Numbered from the stretch's first letter, positions 33,267-48,200 are shown. The stretch is 64,000 bases of DNA from Labia minor (GCA_963082975.1 OY720344.1:83254053-83318052); one strand, 5' to 3'. Made by a program: numbers and translations. Notes: generated from the sequence alone by a model not told the origin.

Positions 33267-36200
33267 CTGAAACGTGAAATTAATCTTACTAGAAAAATCA
33301 TTACAGGAAATTAATTTTTTAAGCTTACTTGGATTAATCTAACTTAATTAATTTTTTTATTCATTCTTATCAATTATTTTGAATGTAATTGATAGAAAAT
33401 ATTGCCAATTTAGAAACCAAAGAATAGAATATAATAGAAGTAATTCAGTAAATGTATAAGAGAAAACATTGTGACGCCAGCTGGTAGGTAAAGAATATTT
33501 GTATAATTTTTCATTTTTTAAATAAATAATATAGTGTAAACAAAAATGTTTAATTTGTCCGGATTTTGGCCGCGCACCCTGTATTATAAAATTCCCATTT
33601 AATGACACAATATTGTATTTTAATCAAATATAAAGAATAAAGTATAATAAATAAATAAACTCACTAGAATAATAATAATAATATAACTCTATAACTCACT
33701 AAATAAGTTTCTTATTATTAAAGAGATTTTGATTAATACACCACATATTTGTATAATCTATTTTATTTAGTAGAATAAATGTACAGACTGACTAGTCTGC
33801 TTGAGTCGGGCAAGCGTATGGTTCTTGGTAACGACTACAGAATAAGCAGTTAAAACCTTGTATATTTATTTTACTAAATAAAATACATTATACAAATATG
33901 TGGTGTATAAATAAAAATCCCTTTAATAATCATAAAAACACAAAAGTTTTAATAAATAAGTTTCTTATTCCTTCACATGTATCACATATTCAAAATATTT
34001 GATATTTATATTGAATTTATACTGACATTTAAAAATTATTATAATTCTATTATTAGAAAAATAAAAATACCGTTTCATTATGGGAGATACACTGGTAATT
34101 AGTACAATAATCGTTGCTTTTCCATTGTGAATCCGGTTCATGCTCCATTCCATCTGTATCAACACATGCTATTTGTTTACATTCCCCACAACATATTTCA
34201 TTGTTTAGTGGTGGTTGATATAGCCATCCAGGAGCACATCGATCATCACAAACTTGAACTTTACTTCTTGTTTCAATTTGTCCATTTTCTTTCTCGATAC
34301 ATTGAATTTTCAAACAAGCGCTTGCACCTGAAAAAATAAACAAATAGCAAATATTTTAATTTGAGAATATACAATTTGTTATTTTGTGTTTACAAACTAC
34401 AAATTTTTAATTAAATTGAGAAAAGATTTGAATAAATTTTTTTTTATCTACGAATGAAACAAATAAATACCTTTGGGAGTCCATTCTTCTCCCACATTTT
34501 TTATATTTTTATCATCTCGACAGGCGACAACTTTTAATTTCTCACAACATTCATTATTTTCCTTTGGAATTTTCTCAAGAACATAATTAGTATTTCTTGG
34601 ATCTGTTTCTGGATCCGGACATGTCTCATCAGTACATCTTGAAATAGGATTTCCAGATTCATGTAAAATACATTCACATCTCCGACATGCTCCGTCAAAC
34701 CACTCTTCGTTTAATTTTCTTAAATCATTCTCTAATGAATTATTTAAACGTTCATAAATACAAGCATTCTTAGGCGGTTCTTAAAAAAGTAAAAAAATAA
34801 ATAATATTAGTTCTAATTTTTTGTTTTGTTTTTTAATATTAATAATAATAATAAATGAAAATATACCACAAGTGTAATTTTTACAACACATTAAAGGATT
34901 CACAGATTGTTCAATCATTTCAAAATGTTTAGGACAATCAGGCATTGGGCACGTTTCTGGTTTACAAATTTTTTCAATTTTAGGACAACATCCAGTGATA
35001 TCAAGTCTACGTTCGATTCCGGGTTCAGGTTCCCAAACATTAGGTTCCATTTCAGGACAACTTTCCTTATTGCAAACTAAAATAGATAAATAAAAAAAAT
35101 GAAAGATTTTAATGAAATTAAACTTATTCTTATAAAAAAAACTTACTGCAAGTATAATTAGGACAACACGAAGATTGTAATTCACTCTTTAATTCATAAT
35201 GAGGGGCACATTGAAGGGGTTCTGGACATTTTTCAAGAACACAAATTTGTTCTAAGTGGGGACAACATCCTGTTTTATTTAATTGCCAAACAATGCCAAG
35301 TTCTTCTTCTTCTATTTGAGTAAGCTTTGGGCATTCTTCAGGTGGAAGACATTCTGGAATAAATATAATTATTATACAATATTTATGATGTTATATCAAT
35401 TAAAGATTTTTTTTATAAATACTTATTTAAAAAAGCGACATTATTCTAAAAAAAACTTATAATAATGATCAAATAAATACTTAAATATAAATATTCATAA
35501 TAATGTTTAATTATGTGAAAGTTTATTGAAATATTCAACTAGAGGCGTTGATTTAAGTCTTTCACTTTTTATCGAGATTTTTAATAGATATTCAATTTCA
35601 ATAAGTATATTAATTTTATATTTTAATCTAACCCTTTAATAATATTCCAAAAATATATGTATACTTACCACAAACAAAAGTGTGACAACCATCTGGTAAC
35701 TCTTGGGATTTGAGTTGTTGATCGGGTCCACATTCTGGTTGAGGATTAAGAGTATCATTGCATTCTTTTTGACCAGGCACACATATATAACGCGGACAAC
35801 ATTCATCTTGAGAGGACGATACAAGTTCAGCTACCATTCCTAATTCACAAGCAGTTTCTTTGGATGCACATTGAGAAACCTATAAAAGGAAAAAACATAA
35901 TTAATTAATGTTTTTTAAATATTAGATTTATTGGATAATTTACCTGACATATTTTGGCATCATTCTGGCATCGACATTCGGTACATGCATCCACTTTCCA
36001 CATATCTCCTTCAACATGGCCCTCAGAATCGCATACATGACATTTTTTCGGTTCCACACAACTCCCATTCATACGGACCATGTTTTCTCGGCAAAAACAT
36101 CCCTCAGTTTCAATTGCGCAAGATCCTCTAATAAATTATAAAATCAAATATTTAATAAATATACTCCCAAAGGATTAATTCTTTAATTTACTTACTGATG

Positions 36201-39200
36201 TTCATCGCATGTATGATCGCAAGAACATGCTTGATATTCAAGACCAATTGGACAGGGGGAAATGGGACAGTGTAACGCCTCGCGCCATGAAATACATAAT
36301 TCGGATGCCTGACATTGACTGGCATAAGTAGCAAGCCAATCACATTTGTCTTTATTTGTTTTGTGTTCATTGCATGCAGTCAATTTGCATGCTTCTATTA
36401 ATGGTGTTGGGTCTACTAATGGAAGACACTATAATTTTTAAAATCAATTAATTTTAAAAAGAAAAATATATTAAATTAATTTAAAAATACATTTTTAAAA
36501 TAACATTTAGATAAATAAACATTTTAACTAAATTCAATTCAATTAATATTGAGTATTTAGAGAAATATTTTATTTATTAAAAATTATCTGAAATTAGGAA
36601 TTTACATTGATTTAAATTGTATAAATATGTCACTACCAGGTAGATTTAGGAAGAATTTTTAAATGGAGAATAATTACTTAAAAACAACTTACTTTTCCAA
36701 AAATTTTATCATCAAATAATGTCTCACAAGCTTTGGATTCTTCTTCATTGATACATGTTTTTAGTACTGGTGGATTTGTTGGTTTTGGTCCACAATCAAT
36801 TTCATTTTTATCAACCAAGTATCGTTCAGCAAGTTTGTCAACCCCTTCAGGCGGAATATCATCTAATTCATTGCCATTACAATCACCGCAAAGACCTTCC
36901 ACTTTCCCACCTAAAGTATGTGACGGAAGACGAACCGTAAATCCATGTCGATCCCAATGATAGGAAGCTTGTAAATATAATGAGGGTATTTCAATAGCTA
37001 CTTCCAGAGGCTGGGTATGAATTTCATGCGCCTGAAATTTTTAACTCTAATTATTGAAACTTTACCAAACGGAAAATATTATCATTTTTCAGTTATTATA
37101 TACCTTGAAACCAAAGCCCTCATATGGTATGGCGACCACTTCATTATCAATTAAGAATGTAATAGGATTATAATCTCCAGGTTGTCTCCGTCTTAAAGTT
37201 GCCACATGTTTATCTTTTTCAATTTCAATTACTATAGGGCATGCTTGGGTTGGACGATCGTGACAAGGAATATTTGTAACTCGTACTTCAAAGCCAGGAC
37301 CTCGAGTAACTATATAACTACATGTTGCCACCAGTGTCATTGAAGCACCGTCAAAAGTACGATATTGCGAGTGACCAAGAGCATCGCAACGACAATCTTG
37401 ACAGGATGCCGGTGGTACACAACGATCATTGTTACGTACTAAACCAGGTGGACAATAGCAACCTGAAGCGCACCACGAGCTCTGAACGGGACATACTAAA
37501 CCACCCTGGGCTAAAGTCAGACACGATGGCTCACACTTTCTTTGGTAGCAATCTTGATAAACTAAGCCTTCAGGACAGGAAACAGCTAAAAAAGTTTAAA
37601 ATTAAAATTTAAAAATCTCAATATCCATTTTATATAATAATTATAATAATTAAATATTTATTATATAATTTTTAATTATAAAAATTTTGGTAAAAGAAAG
37701 TTAGTTATATATTTTAAATGAAACAAAAAACTTCACAATTATAATAAAGATAACCTTTGGTTTTTGAACCCTATGAAAGAATATCGCCTATCAAGTCGAT
37801 TTTTGCCTAATCCGGATAGAAGTGTTGTATGATCAGTACAACGGATTCTCTCAATCTTGATTTTGATTTTTCTTGATTGGAGGTCGCTACTTCTTATTTC
37901 AAGGAGCTTCCCAATTTTGATCACGCAAGCTTGATATTGTAGACCAAATGGGCAAGGGGAATTTGGACCGGACCTCATACCAAACCTCAGAAGAAAAAAT
38001 TCATCTTGTCAAGTCTGGGGCCACAATTACAATAATATTAATGAAAATTAAAAAAAAAAAAAAAACAAAACAAACAAACTAGACCAATTGACTAGGGAGA
38101 ATTGGAACATGACCTCGTATCAGACCTTAGAAGAGAAATTTTTCCTTGTCAGGCCAGGGGCTACAATTACAATAGTGTTAATGAAAATTAAAAAAAAAAC
38201 AAATTAAGAACTTACGACAATCCAATTCTGTTCTCCAATCACTAAGATCAGGTGCATTAGGTTTAATTCTACATTCAGATATGATCGAATGAAGCATTGC
38301 TTGACAACGACAATCATCAAAAGAGCTAACATTTCCTTGTGTTAATGAATGTGTAGAATTTTTCAAAAGACATTCACAGAGACGTTCAACACATAATCCT
38401 TGGAGTTTAGAGAATTGTACATGAGGTTCACAAGCTCGAATCGATGGTTGATTGATCGCTCTTGCACATGCATGAACAGCTTGAGCCTAAAACCACAATA
38501 TCAAATGTATTCCTTCGCCTTTCATTTTGAGTTATATATATAAATTTCAATACCTGGAGATGTTTTGGACATATCTTTTCTTCACAATTGGATTTTCGAT
38601 CTCGCGATATCCAACTTTCTAAAAATTGTGGTGTACTCACAGCTTGTATACCATCGGGTCGTCTTCGATCATTGGATGGATTTCCATCGTAGAATCCACA
38701 AAGTCCATCAATACGACCTTAAAAATATTAAAGTCAAAAACTATATAAATAAATATTTATATATTAAAGTGATAAAATAATTATTAAAAATTTACAAGTT
38801 AATAAAAAAAATAAAAAAAAATTGAATGATTCAAATTTTACTACTATATTTTTATTATTACCTTGATTTTCTCCAGGAACAGTTATTTTTGCTCCTGAGA
38901 GTATATCCCAAACCACTGAAAAACCATACTTTTTCGATTCAAAAAATATAATATCTCCAACACGTGAAATTCTAAAATTATCCGATCCTAATCCAATTCT
39001 TTGAGCTTGTTGTACACTAAAGTAAAAAAAAATCATAATTTCATAATTTCAATAAATTAACATATAAGATATGTTATAAAAATAATTATAATAATAATAA
39101 ATATCATGATTATCATTTTAAAAGAGATAAAAAGTCAATAATAACAATTCTCCTAACCCCAAATGAAGTGACTATTTTTCATATTACTATAATTATTTGG

Positions 39201-42200
39201 AGTAGTCGAAATGGGAATTAAAATAATATATATATATATATATATATACCTGTAAGTTGCGTCGTTGTATTCTAATTTATTTGTTCCCCCTAGTACAACT
39301 GTATCATCATCTTGAACAATTATTAATCTTTTAAAGCATGTATGTTTATCACATGCTTTCGAAATAGAAATGTCCCAAGTATCTCCTGAATGAATTCCTC
39401 GTGCTAATACATGTTCGCATAATTCCACGCGTAATTCTGTCCCATCAAAAGTACGAAGAGTATGACCAGCTAATTCACAAGTTGCAGCAGGTAAAATGCA
39501 TCGATAAGCTGCACAGGCACTTCTTGGCTTCCCTTTGACTGCCTCAAGAACTAATTCATAATTTGGTGGACAGGTAGGAACTGGACACGATTCACTTGTA
39601 GTAACACAAAGTTTTCGGGGACATTTCGTACTTTTTGATGGTTGAGATCCTCCAACAATTTGAGGTCGCCTTCCAACTAAATATTTTGAAGTTTTAGAAC
39701 TTTTAGAAATTGTTTTTGATGCTCGTTTTTTGGCAATAAATTCCTCTTCTGATTGAAGTTCATATCCCGGTTGACAAGTTTGTTTAGGACAAGGTTCTTT
39801 GACTAAAATAAATAAATAGAATATATAAATCTAATTGGTTTTTGAAAGAAGATAGATCTAATCTTCTTCTAAATTTGAATAATTTTTCTCTCTTGTCTCT
39901 CAATGAATCTGATTAGAAAGATTTGAAAAATCAAGACTGAATTGGCAGGACGAATTTGGCAAATAGAAATATTTGGACACTACTGTTGAGAAAAATGAAA
40001 GTAAATAAAATAATTTTCAGCAAAAATGTATCAATAATTTAATTATTATATTTAAATAAAAATAATTAGTCGGTAAATTCAAAAAAAAAAAAAAAAAATA
40101 AAAAAATAAAAAAAAAATGAATACCTACAACAAATTTATTTTTTTAGATATTATGAAATTGTTATTATTATAATTCAATGATAAAGATAGAGAAAAATAT
40201 TTTTATTATACCTTTGGCAACCTCCTCCTCGTAAACTATATGTTCTTTAATTTGACTTTCGTTTTTATTCTCTGTTTGTTTCGAACAATTTTTTTCATCA
40301 TCGGGACAATGATTAATACCATCACACCATTGAGATTCTGGTATACAAACACCAGAAGTAGGACAGAGACGTTCTTCTGGTGGACATGGTTTACAAAGAC
40401 ATTCACAAGTGGGGGATGTTACTGAACGTAAACCCTCTTCACATTGTGGACAATATGCTTCTTTACAATTTGCGACTCCTCCAGGCATACAAACACACTC
40501 CTCACATTTTTCCGATCGATAAGCACTCTTTACAGCATATCTATAAATTTATATATATATATATATAAAGAAATTAACATCTAACAAATAAACATGTTAA
40601 TACTATGTATTCTAAATAGCATACCTAATTTGATTAATGATACAAGGACATTGATCTGGATGTACACAAGCATTTCCATCCCAAAGAAGGGGTGGAGAAC
40701 AACCAATGCAGGAAATGGCCTGAACTTCTGTAATATCCGGGCACAGTTTGCATTCTGAGAGAAGTCTTGGGATATGAGTTGGTATTATTTCTGCTCGAGG
40801 TTCATACGGTTCATAACATCCTAACACCTTTAAATTAACAAATTGAAAAAAAAGTATTTTTAATCATATTTATATATATATTAAAGATTGTATATGAAAT
40901 AAATAATATATCCAACTTCTAGTTTTAAAGAAGGCCTTCCATGCCATTTTTTAGGATGTATTCTTATATATTGGGTGCTTATTGGAGATGAAAAATTTGA
41001 TATTCTTTTGGTATAGCCATCAAAATTAGCAGCAAAAAATTGATTATTATTTCCATTTGATTCTAGTAATGGACTCCATTTGATACCATCAGGACTATAA
41101 GAAATTGTATAAGACTCAACCCATCCATTCGGGTGGCCTGCTGTTTGTAACCCAGTTAAAGTTCGAGGCTCTAACAAATCAATCTAAAAAATAAGAAAAA
41201 GAAATAAATTATAAGAATAAATAAAATGATATTTAATATTTACTTATGTATTAAAAATTATTAATTTACAAAACAAGACAATATATGTTACCTGAATATA
41301 AGGATTGGTATCAGCTACATCAGGACTCCAGACACCATCATTTTTAAATGAGAGATGAGAAGGGCCATAATTAATATTATCTCCATTCCAAATAGAAGAA
41401 ACTTTGATTTGTGAATCATCAATCTCTTCTGATTCTAATCCCATAGGATCAGAGCAAGGTACTATAAAAATATTTAAAAATTTAGATTAAAGATATAATA
41501 TTTAATTTAAATATAAGAATATACATTTTATATTGATTATTGTAGTTGTAGGTATTGTTGTTTTTGGAGCCTCTGTAGTGGGTCGACCACACCCTAGAAA
41601 ATCTACTTGCATTGATGGAGCTTTAATCCATGTTCTTGGACGAATTTGCCAGTAACGAGATTCAATAGGATTATCAAATACCTCTCGAAGAGGCTTTTCA
41701 GAATCAAAAGGCCCTCGGAATGGATTATTCGAAATAAAACTCCAAGCCTTAAAATAATTAATTAAATAGTTACAAATTGATATTTTGGAGAATTATATTA
41801 ATTAATATGTTAATATATATATACTTGGGCATCATCTGAATGTAAAACATCATAACTTGTGACATAGGCTTGATAGTATGGACTGCCGCCAATAGAAGTG
41901 CCATAGACTGGTTCGGTTTGGCCCAAGTCAACTTGCAGAAATGGCGACTCATCATTTTCGTTTGGTGTCCAGGTATCTCCGTCATCAATATCACTGGGTG
42001 GGGGACCGCGGGGAGAGGCACGATCTGCTGGCCAGCCTGCTTTCGAACTGCTTGCCGTAAAATTTGGAGAGAGTAATACTTCTTCAGTAATAAGTCCAAA
42101 TAAATCTTGCATATCACATTGCGGCAAAGGAGTTTTAGTATATGGAATAATTAATAAAGTCGTTTCTGTGGTTGGTGAGGTAGTCCATAGTTTAATTGGC

Positions 42201-45200
42201 TCATTTTTTTTGATAGTTGTAAATTCATCTAAAAATTATTTTATAATAATTTTTAAAATCTATATTTTATATTTTGTATGTAGATAACCTTAAATCACTT
42301 ACAGGAAATAGTTGTAGTAAGGGTTCGAGGTGTTGTAGGTTCGCCACATTCAGGTCTTATTAAAGCAACATTTGCAGGCCAATCACAAACCATGGTTGAC
42401 GGATTATAATAAGTGCCAGGGCCACAATTTCTTATTAACCATTCTCCATGATTACATTGTAAATATTTGTCACAATCAATATTATGAGGTTGAAGAGGTT
42501 CAGCAGGATCACATAAAAGATTTTCTAAATTTTCACTCTTTTTTGGTGCAACTGTAGTCTCTAAACTACATTTGCATTTAACTGAAATCTAAAAAAAAAC
42601 ATTGTTAATACACTTGAGTTTATTTATTAAATCTGAAAGATAATAGATTTATAGATTTAAATGTCAATTTATTCAAAATCAATATCTTTAGAAATCTTAT
42701 TTTATTTAAAAAATTTAAAATCTGATATTTTGGAAATTTTACTTTTAAGAATAAGGGCTTTTGTTGTATTATAAATATATATCATTCATCTTTCACCCCC
42801 AACCCTCCCCCCAAAAAATGTATTTTATATTATTTAGTTACATTAAGTTAATTTCTATTTATCTAAAAAATAATTAAAAATAAATATTTTTAAATGTAAA
42901 TGTTATAAAAATTTTAACTATAACTATTTCATTTGATTTTTTGAATAATTATTACCTCATAATCATAACACTTTCCTTTACAAAACAATCCTCTCTCGAG
43001 ACTGCATTCAACATCTTGTCCTGTAGATTTTGGATCTTTATGAGAACCTACAGTTCTACATTGAATATCCACTATTTGATTGGTTGAGCATATTGCCTCA
43101 CTTCCATAATTTGACAAAATTTCTAAACTTGGAAGTGGTTCAATATCTTGAGGTTTCCTCAATTTTATTGATTTAGTTTTTGTTCCTTTTGTTTTAATAC
43201 GATCCTGATTTATCCAAGGAGTCCAGCCATCTTTACAAATACTTTGATCCATTAAAGGATAGAAGGTGGTCATTTGTGTGGTACATTCCGAATCTGTGCA
43301 AATCAATTGTCCACGAGAACAATAACATTTTTGACATCCATTTTCCTCAACAAGATCCCCTTCATAATAACGAGTAGTACCTTTTATCATACATACAGGT
43401 TGACATGAATTTCGTGGAACACATTCATTAAATGTCATATTTGCATGAACCTGATCATCCGAACAAGACTTAGGTTCACAACCTTCAACACAAACATCTT
43501 CACCACAAAGGCTGGTTGATTTTGTGGATAATGTATCACACGTTTCTAATGGACAAGCAGATATACATGGACTGTAATGTGAACATGACTCATCGCATTG
43601 AATCGGGCAAAGGTCCTGTGTTCTCCATTTCAAGATAATTCCTTTAAGAGCGCATTGATATGCATAGACAGAGAGAGATGTACATAAACAATCACAATCT
43701 CCTCCTTGATCACAAGCACACGCATCCCAAGTACACCTTTCTAAATATGGCTCAACAGGTACTTCTGAATGACAAAGAGAGAAAGGTTCTCTTTTTAGAA
43801 TAGAGCATTGTTTCATTGACCATGTTCTTCGAACTGGATGCTCTGAGCAGGCATCTTTTATTGCTAAAGCTTCCGGGCACAGTGTTTGTAAACGCCAAGA
43901 GTCGCCAAAAACTTGAGGTGAAACTTCAGAACCTCCAGAAGGAGTTTCGAGATCATCTTCATTATCGCCATTATAATTTCCACATAAACCTCGAATACGT
44001 GATTTCCATCGAGGATCAAGCCTTAAATGTACTGTTGTTGATTTATCCCACCTAAGTGTTAATCCTAAATCAGTAATCTCAATGATAATATATAATCCAA
44101 TTTCACGAACATTAATACGTTTTAAATGAGAAAAATTTTCAATAAAATTTTTAGGAATATTTGCAGAATTCAATGAAATTGTTTCAGAAACATTTCCTCC
44201 TACGTTGATAGATAATCCTTTTGTACAACTTGCTCCTAATGAACTGCAAACTTCCACCTAAAACACAATGGATAAATGGATAAATAGATAGAAATTCATA
44301 AAATTTCGAATATATTAAAATAATGACAAAATTTAATTTTTAATTTTTCTTTTATTATAAAATATTATTACCTGTATAGAAATTGAAAAAGAATCATCAC
44401 CACCCAGAGCTCCTTTAGCAAAGATATATTCACAATCTCCTTGAAACTCATAAAGTCGACCATCAAATGTAGCATAATGAGATTCTCCCCATGTACTACA
44501 GGTAGAGGGACATTTTCTTTCAGTGCAGGTCCAATGTCCATGTGAACATCTAAAAGATTAAAAATAAATTATATTCAAATAAATTTACAGATTTTATTTA
44601 TTTATTTTAAAATGTAATGTAATAGGAGTAGAGGGAGGACACTCTCTATGACCCGGATAGAGATAGGTCCACTTCAGGGAAGCAACCCTGCTCACGCAAG
44701 CCACGACTTTTCTTCGCCTTCTATCTCCCACCCCACTCCGACGTCAGACTCTCGCGACAAGTCGGCTGGAGGTTTTCTTTGACAGGGCCTTTGGAGGCTA
44801 TCCAAGGAACAAATTCTAGGAAGAAGAAGAAGCATTTAAAATGTAAATTAAAAAACTCACTTGCATTCGTTGCAATCTTGTTGGAAACTTTCTCCATCCG
44901 CATAACTCTTGCCTCCATGATGACATGGGCATTCCTCTGGTCGAACACATGTTTTTTCTTGAGAATCAAACACATAACCAGATTTACATATACATCCTGG
45001 ATGACATATTGCCGGTGATGTTGGAACCGGTGAATTATGCATATTTTTACATGTAATTTGCTCGGATGGTTCACACGGAGTAAATACTTGATGATTTTTA
45101 TTACTGCACATTGTTTTAGCATCTTCTGCATGTGGTAAATTAGCAAGATCATATTCAGTAGATGACACACATTCCCATTTAGCTCCAACACAAGTACAAG

Positions 45201-48200
45201 TGTCCTTAAAATTGAATTGATTATTAAATTACTTATTATATTATAAAAGAAAATTTCATTTACGAATAAAAAATAATTTTTAATCACAAATGATAATAAA
45301 TTTTAAGAATTATTGGAATATCAAATTTAAATTGGATAAATAGAATAATAAAATAACGAAAATTTAAAAATATATTTTAATAACGAGATATATTTAAATT
45401 ACCTCAGTAGGTGCTCCTCGCCTTATTTCTTTATATCCCGAGGGAAACATTCTTCCGAAATTTTCACAAGGACATTTATTATGTGGAACACATTCACCTT
45501 TATCATTTAAAGCTTCTCCTTCTGGACAATTACAACCTTCAACACATTTTGGTTCACATTTTGGACGTGTAATTAAATCGTAGCATGATCGTGAACATGG
45601 ATTTCCACAAGCTTGAAATCGTTGACCGGATGGACAGTGTACTCCACATGTACGAATTTCTCCTCTCCATTCAATTACAACCCCATGTTCCGCACATTCT
45701 TTCCCATAAGAGGCAAGAATAGGACATAAACATGATCCAATGGAGTTTCCTTTACAAGAGCAAACATCATATAAACAATCTTGATAAAAAGGTTCGGGAT
45801 CAACAAACCAATGACATGACTATAAAAAAATTAACAAAATTAATTAATCTAAATTTAAAAAATTTTAAAATCATTAAATAAAATTATTTACTTGAAATAG
45901 TTTTCCTTTCAGAGGTAAGCATATTTTTTCGGCCTCTGGTTTTCTTTCTGGATATAAATCACATTGGTGGCTTGTTGATTGTACTATCGATTCTTCGCAT
46001 TTTTCACTTGTACGCCATTTATCAGCAAATGGTGCTATAGCTTGTTCAATATCGCCTTCGGGTGTTAGGAAATCATCTTTTTGATTTCGATTAAAGGTAC
46101 CACATAAACCTTGAGTTTTTCCTTGAAATTCCGCTGGGGCATCAATATATACACGAGAAACTCCATCCCACCAAATTGTCAAATTATTATCAAGTTCAGC
46201 TTGTAAAAATATTGAAGAAACTATATGTATATAAGTCCCGTAAACATTAATTGGTAAAACAACTTCTTTTCCATCTACTGAAACTTCTCCACCTTGTTTT
46301 AAATGAATAATTGAATTATCTAATCTAATTGTGATACTTTTTGTACATGATGGAGTTTCACCATTTGATGATATTTGTAATCCTAAAGCTAGTGAAACAG
46401 CTCCAGAACAGGCAACATTTTCTGCTTCAATTGATATATTGCCAGTTTTAATTAAAATATAACTGCATTTTCCCATAAAATCATAGCGTCTTCCATCAAA
46501 AGTAGTGTAATGTGGATCTCCTATAGCTGAACATCTAGATGCACATTTTATATCAGTACAAGACCAACTTCCATCAACACATGTGCAAGTGTTGCAATCT
46601 TTGGCAATTTGTTCTCCAGGTTGAAAAACTTTACCTCGTAAACGACAAGGGCATTGGGTCTTTGAAATACATCGATGTTCATGTAACACAGTTCCTGATG
46701 GACAAACGCATCCTTCTTCACAAATATGAGATGAACTTGAAGTTTTCATGTCAGTAAAAGATGTACTGCTACAAGTTTCTTGTCCATTTGTTTCAGTACA
46801 TGATGTATATATACGTCCTCCAGTACAATTCATGGGACAAAGATGATCATTTCTCCAATTACCAACATCCACTCCCATACGTCTACATTCTCTAGCTAAT
46901 ACAGAAAGTGAGGAACACGCGCATATCTGAGGGTTTTGAAGAGTATTACAAGCACAGTAATCCCAACGACAAGCTTCAACAAAAGATTGGACATCTATCA
47001 GATTTCTACATGAGGCAAATCTGGGTTCGGTTAATATTCTTTCACAAAAGTGTTCAGATGCTGTTTTTATTTCGTTGGATATTTCACCTCTTATACAAGG
47101 ATGATCCAATATTGGTTCTGAAGAACACGATTCTCCTGGCCGCATAAAAAGAGATGATGATAAAAAAGCAGGAAGGCGATTTGGGTTTCCTTCGATAGAT
47201 AAATCATCAACACTACGACCATCAAGAACTCCACATAAGCCCTTTGTACGATTCCATAATTCAGGGCCGACTTCAACCACAATAAATGCAGTACCATCCC
47301 AACGAATATTTACATTTAATGCGGTAAGTGAAATAATAACATAATGAGCTGAATAATAAGCATTTATACCAGTCAACTGAGTTGGAATAGATATTATTTT
47401 TTTAGATTTTAAACTTCTTATAATTGGAATGGAAGTGTCTTCAGATAACTCCAAAACATATTCATGATCTCCGAAAAGAATATGAATTGCAATATAATCG
47501 GCTCGTGGCTCAACTCCTATTGTGAAAGTATTATCTATTCCATCTTTAGTTAATATATAACTACAGCTTGATTCAAAATTTAAAATTAAACCATCAAATG
47601 ATCTTATATGGGCTGCCGACCAGGCATAACAAAAACCCCCTTTTCGTGTCAAAGTTTCAATTGTATTTATATTAAACTCATGGCCAAAGATTGGATTGAA
47701 ATTTTCATTATTGGATGAAGACCAAGAAGAAATCGAATAATTATAATGTGAGTGTTTTTTTGATTCTATTATTTCAACATCATTTGGATAGATGCATTTC
47801 GGAACAGGAAAAGGTGTAAAACGACCAGTAGCATAATCACATTTATATTCATCCGCTGGTGGTGATTCAAATTGACCACCGGCTGCACAAGCAACTCTAC
47901 AGGTAAATTCTTCCCCATTCCCTCTACACCTCGATGTTCCGGTAAATGACAATTTTTCCAGAGTACAAGCATTGGCACTATATTGACATTGGCCACCTCG
48001 AAAAGCTTGTGGGCATTCACAAATATTGTAGGCAAGACAAACTCCCCCATTTTCACAAGGTGGTGTGCACATAGCTGTAAAAATATAAGAAATAATTAAC
48101 TTTATGAAATTATAGATATTTCTTATTTTATGTTTTTTATTTATAAATATTTTGTCCAAATTTTAAACATAATTAGAACTTCGAACAGATTTGCATACCA

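Noticed and set aside
44721-45287. 188-codon minus-strand frame overlapping hemolectin exon 8
   Set aside because: It is the wrong frame relative to the TIL module of exon 8 and runs into the retroposon; a shadow frame.
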